Assembly: GCA_036339585.1 (NCBI GenBank)
Contig: JAYZAS010000019.1
Location: 1-64,000, forward strand
Reading direction: 5' to 3'
Length of the DNA stretch: 64,000 nucleotides
Source of the DNA: Pseudomonadota bacterium
GTDB lineage: Bacteria; Pseudomonadota; Alphaproteobacteria; UBA8366
Positions within the stretch are counted from its first letter, which is position 1. Every line of letters begins with the position of its first letter. The position numbers were made by a program, and so were the translations under genes. The notes below the pieces were generated by a model, which saw only the letters and a list, made by a program, of their open reading frames with translations, did no database searches and had not been told where the DNA came from. This document shows positions 1 to 8,916 of the stretch, in pieces.

Positions 1-234
1 AATTTTGTTAATAATTTGTTTTAATTTATGTTCAATTTCTACTTTTAAAAACTCTGAAACTTCAGAGGCACATTTATGAACTGCGGCATTATTCATTGTT
101 CCAAAATCTTTTATGCATTCTGAATACTTGCTTGATTTATCTTTAGCAAATGCCGTAGTAAAAATTATATTTAATGGTATTAAGCAAACAAAAACAAAAT
201 ATATTTTTTCAAATAAGTTACTGTTTTTAAACAA
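1..234 (-). CDS. LprI-like (DUF1311) secreted protein, C-terminus cut by window edge
   Basis: An open minus-strand frame runs from a TTG at 234 off the left edge, just downstream of guaA. It begins after an in-frame TAA at 238-240, and no earlier start exists. The product opens with a basic n-region, a hydrophobic stretch and a TTAFA-K cleavage-like site at about residues 24-29, so it should be exported. The mature part has two cysteines (SECIKDF and HKCASEV) spaced as in the DUF1311/LprI lysozyme-inhibitor-like family. Family members are small periplasmic or lipoprotein domains. Only 78 codons are visible. The TTG start and family call are inferences; the open frame and signal peptide are seen directly. 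Confidence 0.5.
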   Translation of the reverse strand, partial: MFKNSNLFEKIYFVFVCLIPLNIIFTTAFAKDKSSKYSECIKDFGTMNNAAVHKCASEVSEFLKVEIEHKLKQIINKI

Positions 235-241
235 TTTTTAT

Positions 242-1795
242 TCACTCCCACTCAATAGTGCCTGGAGGCTTGGATGTGGAATCGTAAGTTACTCGATTGA
301 TACCTTTCACCTCATTTATAATTCTGGTCGAAACGTGAGACAGAAAATCAGGTTCAAAGGGATAAAAATCGGCTGTCATCCCATCAGTTGATGTAACAGC
401 TCGGAGCGCACAAGCGTAATCGTAACTGCGAGCATCACCCATCACACCAACTGTTCTGACAGGAAGCAAGACGGCAAAAGCCTGCCAAATTTTATCATAA
501 AGTCCTGCCTTGCGGATTTCATCAAGGTATACGGCATCAGCTTGCCGTAACGTATCTAACTTTTCTTTGGTTATGGATTGACCTGGGATACGTATAGCGA
601 GGCCTGGCCCTGGAAATGGGTGCCTTGCAATAGCGGGCTCCGGCATACCGAGCTCGCGCCCTAAAGCACGGACTTCGTCCTTGAAGAGATCGCGTAAGGG
701 CTCCACTAATTCCATATTCATACGATCGGGGAGCCCACCTACATTGTGGTGCGACTTAATTGTTACGCTTGGTCCACCATCAAATGAGACAGACTCAATC
801 ACGTCAGGGTAAAGTGTGCCTTGGGCAAGAAATGCGGCTCCTCCGAGTTTTTTTGCCTCCTCTTCGAATACATCAACAAAAAGACCGCCAATGATTTTCC
901 GTTTAATTTCCGGATCAGTCACATCTTCTAATTGCCTCAGGAAAAGATCGCTAGCATCACGATGCACAAGTGAAATACTGAAGTGATCACGAAACATCGA
1001 AACTACATCGTTAGCTTCATTCAAACGCATAAATCCGTGGTCAACAAAAATGCAGGTAAGTTGTTCTCCAATCGCCTCATTTAGAAGTACGGCTACGACC
1101 GACGAGTCGACACCACCAGAAAGGCCGCAAATAACTCGTCCATCGCCTACTTGATTCTTAATTCGTGTCGTTACCTCTGACCTGAAGGATGCCATTGACC
1201 AACAACCGCTGCATCCTGCAATTTTGTGCGTAAAATTTTTTAAAAGTGCGGCTCCGCCGGGCGTGTGAACAACCTCTGGATGGAATTGAACACCGTAGTA
1301 CTTCCGTTTATCATCGGCAACAATCGCATAGGGAGCCCCCTCGCTAATACCAACAGCTCTAAATCCAGGAGGCAAGTGCGTAACCCGATCACCATGGCTC
1401 ATCCAAACCTGGTTAGAGCTACCCACATCCCATGTGCCATCGAGTAAACTACATTCTTCTGAGACTTCAACCATGGCTTTTCCAAATTCGCGATGGTCAT
1501 GTGGCTCAACAACACCCCCCAATTGATTACACATTATTTGCTGGCCGTAACAAATACCAAAGATTGGCAAAGCACTCTCAAATACAGCCTCAGGAACCCT
1601 GGGTGCATTATCTTGAACTGCACTAGAGGGACCCCCTGAGAGAATTATACCGTTGGGCTTATAAGACGTGAAAATGTTATGATCGATACGGTTGTAGGGA
1701 TGGATTTCGCAATAAACACCACTCTCGCGAACCCGCCGCGCTATTAACTGTGTAACTTGACTGCCGAAATCAATAATTAAGATATTATCTGTCAT
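242..1795 (-). CDS. guaA: GMP synthase (glutamine-hydrolysing)
   Basis: Converts XMP to GMP using glutamine and ATP, the last step of guanylate synthesis, in the cytosol. The 517-residue product has the class I glutamine amidotransferase domain first (nucleophile C82 in GICYGQQ, H172 and E174 in FHPEV), then the ATP-pyrophosphatase P-loop SGGVDSS at 226-232 and the GMP synthase C-terminal domain ending IEWE. I chose the ATG at 1795 because homologues start [11 protein letters not shown]; the open frame extends 82 codons further upstream but that part is unlike the family. It lies downstream of the methyltransferase and guaB on the same strand, so both dedicated GMP-branch enzymes are close together. 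Confidence 0.97.
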   Translation of the reverse strand: MTDNILIIDFGSQVTQLIARRVRESGVYCEIHPYNRIDHNIFTSYKPNGIILSGGPSSAVQDNAPRVPEAVFESALPIFGICYGQQIMCNQLGGVVEPHDHREFGKAMVEVSEECSLLDGTWDVGSSNQVWMSHGDRVTHLPPGFRAVGISEGAPYAIVADDKRKYYGVQFHPEVVHTPGGAALLKNFTHKIAGCSGCWSMASFRSEVTTRIKNQVGDGRVICGLSGGVDSSVVAVLLNEAIGEQLTCIFVDHGFMRLNEANDVVSMFRDHFSISLVHRDASDLFLRQLEDVTDPEIKRKIIGGLFVDVFEEEAKKLGGAAFLAQGTLYPDVIESVSFDGGPSVTIKSHHNVGGLPDRMNMELVEPLRDLFKDEVRALGRELGMPEPAIARHPFPGPGLAIRIPGQSITKEKLDTLRQADAVYLDEIRKAGLYDKIWQAFAVLLPVRTVGVMGDARSYDYACALRAVTSTDGMTADFYPFEPDFLSHVSTRIINEVKGINRVTYDSTSKPPGTIEWE

Positions 1796-1859
1796 GATTA
1801 CCGTTGATAGCTGACAAAAGTCAGACTCTACAAGTTCGGAACCAAGAAGAGACTCCTTA

Positions 1860-3158
1860 TCACTTGATGCGCTTAAGAACAGCAGCAAAAAAACCATCAA
1901 CTCCATGATGATAGGGGGTAAGTCGCATGTAATCGCCGCTAAACGGAGAGGAGTTACCAAAAGCAGATCTCCACACGTCTCTGATTGGAATGACAGTAAA
2001 ACTGCCCGACTCCAATAAGAATTTTTCGATTTGTTCCTCATTCTCTTTTGCGAGAAAAGAACAAGTGGCGTATATCAACTGCCCATGAAGCGCCACCAGA
2101 CGTGAAGCACTTTTCAGTAATTTTCCCTGCAAAAGGGTCAGTTCACTATATCGGGTTTGAGTTAGCGTGAAGCGTCCTTCTGGGTGTCTCCGCCAGACCC
2201 CAGATCCCGTGCAGGGCGCGTCTAGCAACACTCTATCAAAGTCGCCCATCGAAGATAGTTCTGAGGGGCTGCGATCCGGGTCTATTGTTTTTAATGTATA
2301 ATTATTCGCGCCTGCACGTCTAAGTCGAATCAATGCACGATTTAGGCGTTTTTGATCAATATCACAAAGCGTTATGTTACCTTTATTTTGCATTATTGCT
2401 GCTAAAGCAAGGCTTTTCCCTCCCGCGCCTGCACAAAAATCAAGAACATTCATGCACTCTTGAGCCGAGCACAGATGTGCAATAATCTGAGAGCCTTCAT
2501 CCTGTATCTCAATACAACCATTTTTGAACAATGGCAGCCGCTCAATTGATTGCGGCAACATGAGGCGCAAACCACTAGGTGCATATTTTGTTTTTAAAAC
2601 TTTAATACCCGAGGCCCCAAGAGTGTCTTCGGCGCGGCCTCGGCTCATTTTGAGTTCATTAACGCGAAGATCTAAGGGGGCTATCGTATTAAGCGCAGCA
2701 AGTTCCTGCTCCACGTTACCATTAAAAACTCGTACCGCCTCATCATACAACCATCGAGGCAAATTACACCTGACTGCATCCGGCTGAATTGGGGAGAGAT
2801 AGCCCCCACCACTCTTGAGCTTTCTTAAATTTTGAATCTCGCCAGATGTAAGAGGCCTAGGTCTATATTTTTGCCCGTCACACCATCCAACAAGATCTTC
2901 CATATTTGCGTTTCCTGAAAGTATGCTAGCAGCCAGCGTCAGTGATCGGGCCGATGCGTCTCCACCCGTCCACCAAGCAAGTCGATGAAAGTTACGCAGT
3001 ACCGCATACATAAGATTTTTTATGAAAGCTCTATCCTTTGAGCCCGCATATCTTCTTTTGCGAAACCAACGCGCAAACAATCGATCTGCCGAATGATTGC
3101 CAGACATCAGCTCGTCAATTAGTTCAATAGTTTCTTGTATTCGCGCGCCAGGCGTCAT
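1860..3158 (-). CDS. rsmB: RsmB-family rRNA (cytosine-C5) methyltransferase
   Basis: A 432-residue SAM-dependent methyltransferase of the RsmB/NOL1/NOP2/Sun class, expected to make m5C in 16S rRNA (position 967 in E. coli). The N-terminal third resembles the NusB/RsmB helical RNA-binding domain. The catalytic domain shows the SAM motif [11 protein letters not shown] near residue 240, [15 protein letters not shown] with the release cysteine near 318, and [14 protein letters not shown] with the nucleophile cysteine near 370. It sits between guaB and guaA on the same strand with short gaps. The exact target cytosine cannot be told from sequence alone; the family call is firm. Confidence 0.88.
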   Translation of the reverse strand: MTPGARIQETIELIDELMSGNHSADRLFARWFRKRRYAGSKDRAFIKNLMYAVLRNFHRLAWWTGGDASARSLTLAASILSGNANMEDLVGWCDGQKYRPRPLTSGEIQNLRKLKSGGGYLSPIQPDAVRCNLPRWLYDEAVRVFNGNVEQELAALNTIAPLDLRVNELKMSRGRAEDTLGASGIKVLKTKYAPSGLRLMLPQSIERLPLFKNGCIEIQDEGSQIIAHLCSAQECMNVLDFCAGAGGKSLALAAIMQNKGNITLCDIDQKRLNRALIRLRRAGANNYTLKTIDPDRSPSELSSMGDFDRVLLDAPCTGSGVWRRHPEGRFTLTQTRYSELTLLQGKLLKSASRLVALHGQLIYATCSFLAKENEEQIEKFLLESGSFTVIPIRDVWRSAFGNSSPFSGDYMRLTPYHHGVDGFFAAVLKRIK

Positions 3159-3185
3159 AACTCAACTGAAAAATCGGAAGAGATA

Positions 3186-4649
3186 TCAACCACCAGAACT
3201 GCGGTAGTTTGGAGCCTCATGTGTAACAGTTATGTCATGGACATGACTTTCTCGCAGCCCGGCATTCGTAATTTTCACAAACGTTGCGTCATTTTGGAGA
3301 TCGCTGATTGTTTGACAACCCGTGTATCCCATAGCCGCTTTTAAACCACCGACAAGTTGATGAATAACGTTACCCACAGGACCTTTGTAGGGCACACGCC
3401 CCTCCACTCCCTCGGGCACGTATTTTAAAGTTTCTTCAACCTCTTGCTGAAAATAACGGTCAGCTGATCCTCGGGCCATAGCACCCAAAGATCCCATGCC
3501 ACGATAGGTTTTGTAAGAGCGGCCTTGAAATAGGGTAACCTCCCCCGGTGCTTCATCAGTACCGGCAAATAAAGATCCGAGCATGGCGCAGTCAGCTCCC
3601 GCTGCAATAGCTTTTGGCAGGTCACCAGAGAATTTTATCCCCCCGTCCGCCACGACTGGGATATTCTGTTTACGCGCCTCTTCGGCAGCGGTCATAATTG
3701 CGGTAAGTTGCGGCACCCCGACGCCCGCGACGATACGTGTTGTGCAGATTGAGCCGGGCCCAATACCAATCTTTATTGCATCAGCACCCGAGTCAATCAG
3801 TGCCTTGGCACCATCACCTGTTGCAACATTACCAGCAAGCACCTGAGCAGAATTACTAATCTGTTTAACCTTTTCAACTGCCCGTAGCACCCCTACACTA
3901 TGGCCATGCGCGGTATCGATTACGACCACATCGCAACCGGCGTCTAACAATGCCTCAGCTCGCGCAAGGCCATCATCACCTGTCCCGATTGCACCTGCAA
4001 CCCTAAGACGACCGTGTTCGTCCTTGCACGCATCTGGATATTGTTGTGCCTTTTCAATATCTTTAACGGTTATCAACCCGACACAACATCCGTGACGATC
4101 AATAACCAGCAATTTCTCAATTCGATGTTCGTGTAAAAGTTTTTTGGCCTGAAGATGATCGACACCCTCGCTAACAGTGACTAGTTTTTCAGTCATCAGC
4201 TCTGCCACTGGCTGTTCCGGATCACTAGCAAAACGTACGTCGCGATGAGTCAATATACCCACAAGTTTTCCGTTTTTATTTTCAGTCACCGGGATACCAG
4301 AAATCTTGTGGTAATCCATCAGTTCATGCGCGTCGGCGAGTGTTTGATCAGGACGAATGGTGATTGGATTTACAACCATCCCAGCCTCAAACCTTTTTAC
4401 GCGGCGCACTTCTTCCGCCTGGCGATTTATGTCGAGATTTTTGTGGATAACACCAAGCCCGCCAGCTTGAGCCATAGAAATGGCAAGTGCATGCTCTGTA
4501 ACCGTGTCCATCGCAGATGATATTAGAGGAATGCCCAAATCAATTGTCGCTGTGAGACGTGTACTAGTATTTGTTTCAGATGGTAGAAAAACGGATTCGG
4601 CGGGCTGTAAAAGAACGTCGTCGAATGTCAACCCTTCCAAAATTTTCAT
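3186..4649 (-). CDS. guaB: IMP dehydrogenase
   Basis: Oxidises IMP to XMP with NAD+, the committed step to GMP. The 487-residue protein is full length: TIM barrel with two CBS domains inserted at about residues 95-205 ([20 protein letters not shown] marks the first), the catalytic loop GPGSICTTR with C302, and the flap RGMGSLGAM. It starts [14 protein letters not shown], as expected of the family. It is separated from the rsmB-like gene by 27 bases and is probably co-transcribed with it and guaA. Upstream, 4650-4772 is a non-coding stretch suitable for a promoter. Confidence 0.97.
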   Translation of the reverse strand: MKILEGLTFDDVLLQPAESVFLPSETNTSTRLTATIDLGIPLISSAMDTVTEHALAISMAQAGGLGVIHKNLDINRQAEEVRRVKRFEAGMVVNPITIRPDQTLADAHELMDYHKISGIPVTENKNGKLVGILTHRDVRFASDPEQPVAELMTEKLVTVSEGVDHLQAKKLLHEHRIEKLLVIDRHGCCVGLITVKDIEKAQQYPDACKDEHGRLRVAGAIGTGDDGLARAEALLDAGCDVVVIDTAHGHSVGVLRAVEKVKQISNSAQVLAGNVATGDGAKALIDSGADAIKIGIGPGSICTTRIVAGVGVPQLTAIMTAAEEARKQNIPVVADGGIKFSGDLPKAIAAGADCAMLGSLFAGTDEAPGEVTLFQGRSYKTYRGMGSLGAMARGSADRYFQQEVEETLKYVPEGVEGRVPYKGPVGNVIHQLVGGLKAAMGYTGCQTISDLQNDATFVKITNAGLRESHVHDITVTHEAPNYRSSGG

Positions 4650-4772
4650 GCAAACCCCTTATGAGCGATTTACAAGGCATCATACACAATGGATTTTTCC
4701 AGCCAAGCCTAATTCCACATTTGATCAGAGTTTTTTAGCCTATTGAAAAAGCCACTCCAAAAAGTTCTTTTT

Positions 4773-5468
4773 TTATTCCTTGATTTGCAAACCCATCGCC
4801 ACCATGTACATTTCTGCAGATTCAACCCTACTTGATTTGGGTTTTGCGTGCCGCACTTTAGCAAAGTCGCGTTTCAATTTTTCAAGTAAGTCACGATCCG
4901 TACCACCTTGGAAAACCTTCGTTACAAACGTGCCCCCCTTAACCAAACGAGGCCTTGCAAAATCATAAGCCGCTTCAGCCAATGACATAATTCTGAGATG
5001 ATCTGTAGAAGCATGCCCTGTACTGGGAGCAGCCATGTCGCTCAATACAACATCCACCTGAGTACCAATCTTTAAGTCTAGCAATGATACCGACTGTTCA
5101 CTAAAGAAGTCAGCCTCTACCATATCTACGCCAACCAAAGGCTCGATCGATACCAGATCGAGCGCTACAACTGATCCGCTGTTTCCTACACGGTCTTTTG
5201 CAATCTGGCTCCACCCTCCCGGCGCTGCTCCCAAGTCAACAACTCGAGCACCCTTTTTCAAGAATTCATATCTGTCATCAAGCTCTAACAATTTAAATGC
5301 GGCCCTACTGCGGTAACCAAGCCGCTGTGCTTCCCTTACAAAAGGATCATTAAATTGCCGGTGTAACCAACGAGTGGATGACGTTTTGCGGCCGCGAGCG
5401 GTCTTTACGCGCACGTGTTTGCCACGACCATAACCACGGGCACCTTTTCCTTGTCCCTTAGACACCAT
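4773..5468 (-). CDS. rlmE: 23S rRNA 2'-O-ribose methyltransferase RlmE (FtsJ/RrmJ)
   Basis: Methylates the 2'-OH of U2552 in the 23S rRNA A-loop in the assembled 50S subunit. The 231-residue product has the SAM motif VDLGAAPGGW (77-86) and the K-D-K-E tetrad: K59 in AAFKLLEL, D144 in VLSDMAAP, K184 in FVTKVFQGG and E219 in SAEMYMVA. It carries an extra N-terminal tail of about 30 residues rich in Lys, Arg and Gly, common in alphaproteobacterial members and likely to bind RNA. Its start overlaps the end of the ppx/gppA gene by 11 bases, so the two are probably translationally coupled. Confidence 0.95.
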   Translation of the reverse strand: MVSKGQGKGARGYGRGKHVRVKTARGRKTSSTRWLHRQFNDPFVREAQRLGYRSRAAFKLLELDDRYEFLKKGARVVDLGAAPGGWSQIAKDRVGNSGSVVALDLVSIEPLVGVDMVEADFFSEQSVSLLDLKIGTQVDVVLSDMAAPSTGHASTDHLRIMSLAEAAYDFARPRLVKGGTFVTKVFQGGTDRDLLEKLKRDFAKVRHAKPKSSRVESAEMYMVAMGLQIKE

Positions 5469-6537
5469 AAATACCCCGTAGCTTATTGCCCGCTTTGTCC
5501 AATGGACCGCAATGTCCTTCGCGATCCGCCTCAGCCATCAATTCTCGCAGTATCCCCTCGCGAATACCTCGGTCAGCCACTCGAAGTTTTCCAACTGGCC
5601 AACGCCTACACATTGCTTCTAGAACGGCACAGCCAACAATCACCAAGTCGGCTCTATTTTTACCGATACAGGGTACTTTTGCTCGTGTGCTGATGTCCAT
5701 GCGACACAGGTCATTGCAGAGTTTACGAATTGCTGCGAAGGTAAGAGTTGAACCATCAACTTGTTTGCGATCATAGTACACTAACCTTTTTTCAATACCA
5801 GCAAGCGTCGTAACTGTTCCGGAGGTGCCAATCATTTGCACCTGCCCAGCGACACAGCGCTCGGCAATCTTATGACAGGCGCAAAATGCAGCAAGCTTTT
5901 CGCCAACCTCATCTATAATCTGTTGGTATAGTTTTGGGTGAAGGCTCCCAGAACCATATTTTTCACACAATGTAACCACTCCAAACGGCACAGAAATTGT
6001 TCCATGTAGTAAATCTTTTTGACTATCGAGCGAAAGCCATGCCACCTGGGTACTACCGCCCCCAATATCGAAAACCACGGCGAAGGGCTCGGGCCCATTA
6101 AGTAGCGAACGACAACCAGAAACGGCAAGCCTAGCCTCTTCTCTCCGATTTATGACTTCGATGGTTATTCCGGTTCGCTCCAAAGCATCATCAAGGAATT
6201 TTTGTGCATTTTTAGCGCGCCTACAGGCTTCAGTCGCGACACTACGAAAGCGACTGACACCATGCCGCCTCATTTTTTTTGCACATATTTCCAGAGCATA
6301 CAAAGTACGTTCTATCGCTCTTTGGTTGAGCTCATTTCCTGACTCAAGTCCTTCACCAAGCCTAACCGGCTTTGAAAAGGAGTCAATCACATGGAACCCA
6401 TTTTGAGTGGGCCTCGCCACCAACAATCGACAATTATTGGTTCCGAGGTCTAGCGCAGCAAAAGTTTGACCCCTTCGACCATACTGCGATTTTAGATACC
6501 CTTCACGCGGTTTTCGCATTGGAGCGTATCTTGCCAT
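5458..6537 (-). CDS. Ppx/GppA family exopolyphosphatase / guanosine pentaphosphatase
   Basis: A cytosolic phosphatase of the actin-like ASKHA fold that trims polyphosphate or (p)ppGpp. Visible motifs are the phosphate-1 loop ALDLGTNNCRLLVA near residue 30 and the second nucleotide loop VFDIGGGSTQVAW near 150. At 359 residues it is the short single-core form, without the HD-type C-terminal extension of E. coli Ppx, so polyphosphatase and pentaphosphatase roles cannot be separated. I chose the ATG at 6537: a purine-rich GGGGGGA lies about five bases upstream, better than the GTG at 6549. It precedes rlmE, with overlapping ends. Confidence 0.9.
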   Translation of the reverse strand: MARYAPMRKPREGYLKSQYGRRGQTFAALDLGTNNCRLLVARPTQNGFHVIDSFSKPVRLGEGLESGNELNQRAIERTLYALEICAKKMRRHGVSRFRSVATEACRRAKNAQKFLDDALERTGITIEVINRREEARLAVSGCRSLLNGPEPFAVVFDIGGGSTQVAWLSLDSQKDLLHGTISVPFGVVTLCEKYGSGSLHPKLYQQIIDEVGEKLAAFCACHKIAERCVAGQVQMIGTSGTVTTLAGIEKRLVYYDRKQVDGSTLTFAAIRKLCNDLCRMDISTRAKVPCIGKNRADLVIVGCAVLEAMCRRWPVGKLRVADRGIREGILRELMAEADREGHCGPLDKAGNKLRGIYGV

Positions 6538-6792
6538 AAATCCCCCCACCGAGATATTAACGTCTGGTAGTACTTAAAACATTTGCTGTTATTTTATCTT
6601 AAATGATTTGCATTTCCCTAAAACTTTGTGAAACCAAAAGTTTCCCTTGAGCAATCAATATCGGATTTCGTACTGATTAACATTCCATGTTTTTTGATTT
6701 CACTAATTTATTATTGTTGTCGCGCTAGTTGGTTTTAACGCTTTTGAAAAACCCATAATTTCCAATTTTTTCGACGCATTAAGAAAAATAGA

Positions 6793-7483
6793 ATAACTGA
6801 GCCACCCGTCTTTGACGATAACTTTCGATGGCGTTCACATGAATTGTTAACTTATCGGCGAGACGGCAAGGAATTCAGCATCTAACCCCTACGACTTTGA
6901 ATAGCTGAAAATTAATTTCTGCAGCTTGTCTTGCCCCGTCGGTCGGTTTGAGTGAATCATGGCAGTTGGTGATTGTCGCAGATCCCGACCGAAGGTCAGG
7001 GTTGCGCCGTAATTTTGAGGAAGATAATAACGACTCGCTAAATAGTTATGCCGGTGATAAGGCAAAACTATGTGCTAAGCTGAAACTTTCAGGCATGAGC
7101 ACAGCGCCTCTCCAAATAGCAGTATTCGCAAATCAGCATACAAGACTAGGGCATGGCCTTGAGCCCAGGCGACGCCATTAACAGTGGCATACTCTTTTGC
7201 CACTGTTAATCAAACTATTTAGATCACTGCGAGGTCTGAAGGACTTGGTTTGGGTTGGGTGTCGATCCTTGACAAGGCTCTCGTTAATAAGGATTTGGAG
7301 GTTTCAGAAGATGGTCGTTCATTGCCTATCTGTGCATTGGCTTGCCGATGGCGGGCTCATCTCCTCCATCGCTGGAATATTCTAAAGCGGACGAAGGAGA
7401 AAGGTACCAAGCTTTATTTTTCGGGGATAGCTTTAATGAAGGAATAAGAAAGAACATGGTTATCGGCCTAGCATTTTTAACTT
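6793..7483 (+). pseudogene. bluB: Decayed bluB (5,6-dimethylbenzimidazole synthase)
   Basis: BluB makes dimethylbenzimidazole, the lower ligand of vitamin B12, from FMNH2. Here its homology runs collinearly through three frames. Frame one, from an ATA at 6793 (probably a lost ATG), reads EPPVFDDNF then LLTYRRDGKEF, followed by in-frame stops. Frame two, around 6910-7181, reads APSVGLSESWQLVIV, RRNFEEDN and APLQIAVFA then TRLGHGL. Frame three, from 7187, reads AYSFATVNQTI, a stop where Trp is expected, then EGLGLGWVSILD. Frame one resumes near 7315 with SFIAYLCIGLPM. At least three frameshifts and several stops rule out a functional enzyme. The tail after about 7400 is unrecognisable. The flanking stretches 6550-6792 and 7484-7710 hold no gene I can see. 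Confidence 0.88.
7177..7210. repeat. 13-bp perfect inverted repeat inside the bluB pseudogene
   Basis: ATTAACAGTGGCA (7177-7189) and its exact reverse complement (7198-7210) flank an 8-base spacer. The right arm fits the surviving bluB reading (SFATVNQ), while the left arm replaces sequence expected to encode the conserved MPETLRY region. No run of T follows, so it does not look like a terminator, and no IS sequence accompanies it. Confidence 0.75.
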
Positions 7484-7710
7484 AACAAGAGCCAATGATT
7501 TTCCAGTGATATTCAACACCACGCCTTATTTAATGCTCGCTGGGCATTAAAATTCTTCCCCAAAGTGCGTCACAAGTAGTAACTACCCCTTACCGTATCA
7601 GTCGGCGGAGATAAAGATTGAATGTCTTAAACCGATCGCCCATGGAAAATACAAGATTAAAGATTTTATAAAATGTTAAAGGTAAGTCACTAACAATTAA
7701 AGAGAGTCAA

Positions 7711-8688
7711 ATGGCAATTGATACACACGCCCATTTTATACCGCAGGCAATGCTTGAGGACCTTCGTAATCGGATTTCTGATTTCCCTAATATAGATATG
7801 ATCGAACAAGAAGGCAGTTTCCGGCTCGCTTTCGCCGGCGGGAGCCCAAGCCGCCCAATAATGGCGCGACTGCGCGAGATTGAAAACCGCAATACCTGGA
7901 TGAAACAAAATGGAATAGATCTTCAAATTTCTGGGGGTTGGGTCGATGCGTTTGGTAACCAATTACCTGCTGATGAAGGAGCAGAGTGGGCTCGATATTG
8001 TAACAAATGGCTGATCAAGGCATGCGCAGATGATTCTGGTGTCATACCGCTAGGTATCCTACCAACGCAAAGTGGTAAACACTCGGCAGAAGTAATGCAA
8101 GAGGCATTAAATGATGGGTTTAAGGGATTCATGATTGGGGCTCAAACGAGGGGTGTTGGGGGTACCCTGGATGATCCTGATCTCGATCCTTTTTGGGCAA
8201 AAGCCCATGAAACAAGTACCACTATCTTGGTGCATCCCGTTTTTGACGCTTCGGACCCTCGAGTTCGAGATTTCGATATGGTTAATGCCGTGTCAAGAAT
8301 CAATGATCAGACAACTGCCCTAGCACGAATTCTATTTACTGGTCATTTAACACGGTATTCTGGGGCAAAAGTCATCGCTTCAACAGGCGGTGCGGCATTG
8401 CCGTATGCACTTGGTAGGTTGATTCGAAATTTTAAAGCTCACCCAGGTAAATATTCAGATCCAAGGGAGGGATTTTCGCAACTTTATTTTGACAGCATAG
8501 TTTTCGAGCCAGAAGTTTTAGATTTTCTTGTTGCTCGGGTCGGGGCTGAGAGAGTGCTACTTGGCTCGGATTGGCCATTTCCCATTGGAGATTTAGAGCC
8601 ATGTGAAGTTGTAAAAAAATCATCATTGAGCTCAAACAACAAAGCACGGATTCTAGAAACAAATGCACAAGCTTTATTCGGACTTTAA
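7711..8688 (+). CDS. Amidohydrolase 2 family (ACMSD-like) metal-dependent hydrolase/decarboxylase
   Basis: A 325-residue TIM-barrel protein of the amidohydrolase-2 family, which includes aminocarboxymuconate semialdehyde decarboxylase (ACMSD) and related benzoate decarboxylases. The metal ligands H6 and H8 (DTHAHF), H175 (LVHPVF) and D287 (LGSDWPFP) are present. The position of the ACMSD catalytic histidine (usual motif AHGGG) reads STGGA, with T225, so the enzyme may use altered chemistry or be impaired. A purine-rich AAAGAGAG precedes the ATG. It is the first intact gene of a plus-strand group with an enolase-like enzyme, a dioxygenase and a dehydrogenase, which suggests breakdown of an acidic or aromatic compound. 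The substrate is unknown. Confidence 0.83.
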   Translation: MAIDTHAHFIPQAMLEDLRNRISDFPNIDMIEQEGSFRLAFAGGSPSRPIMARLREIENRNTWMKQNGIDLQISGGWVDAFGNQLPADEGAEWARYCNKWLIKACADDSGVIPLGILPTQSGKHSAEVMQEALNDGFKGFMIGAQTRGVGGTLDDPDLDPFWAKAHETSTTILVHPVFDASDPRVRDFDMVNAVSRINDQTTALARILFTGHLTRYSGAKVIASTGGAALPYALGRLIRNFKAHPGKYSDPREGFSQLYFDSIVFEPEVLDFLVARVGAERVLLGSDWPFPIGDLEPCEVVKKSSLSSNNKARILETNAQALFGL

Positions 8689-8916
8689 CATTCTCGGAAA
8701 ACTACTTGTCAGATTTTTCTTAGACACAAGTGCTTACTCGGGTGCCATATCAACAATCTCAAAATCCTTATTTACTAAAATGCGCCGCAAACAGATTGAG
8801 ATAAAGGCCCGCGATAGTAATTACCATCCAGTGATAAAACTTTTTCAGCATTACAAAGTTCGGTGCGCTCAGCGCCACCACGGTCTTATTCAATTCAGTG
8901 CGCCTCGAGATGTTCA

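Noticed and set aside
113-391. Plus-strand open frame overlapping the end of guaA
   Set aside because: Antisense to guaA and to the LprI-like frame, with no family similarity.
7177-7210. Inverted repeat as the end of an insertion sequence
   Set aside because: Only one palindrome, no transposase remnant, no target duplication, and the bluB homology continues across it.
8689-8916. Open frame upstream of the enolase gene giving an 18-residue extension
   Set aside because: The extension lacks family similarity, and the ATG at 8917 restores canonical residue numbering.
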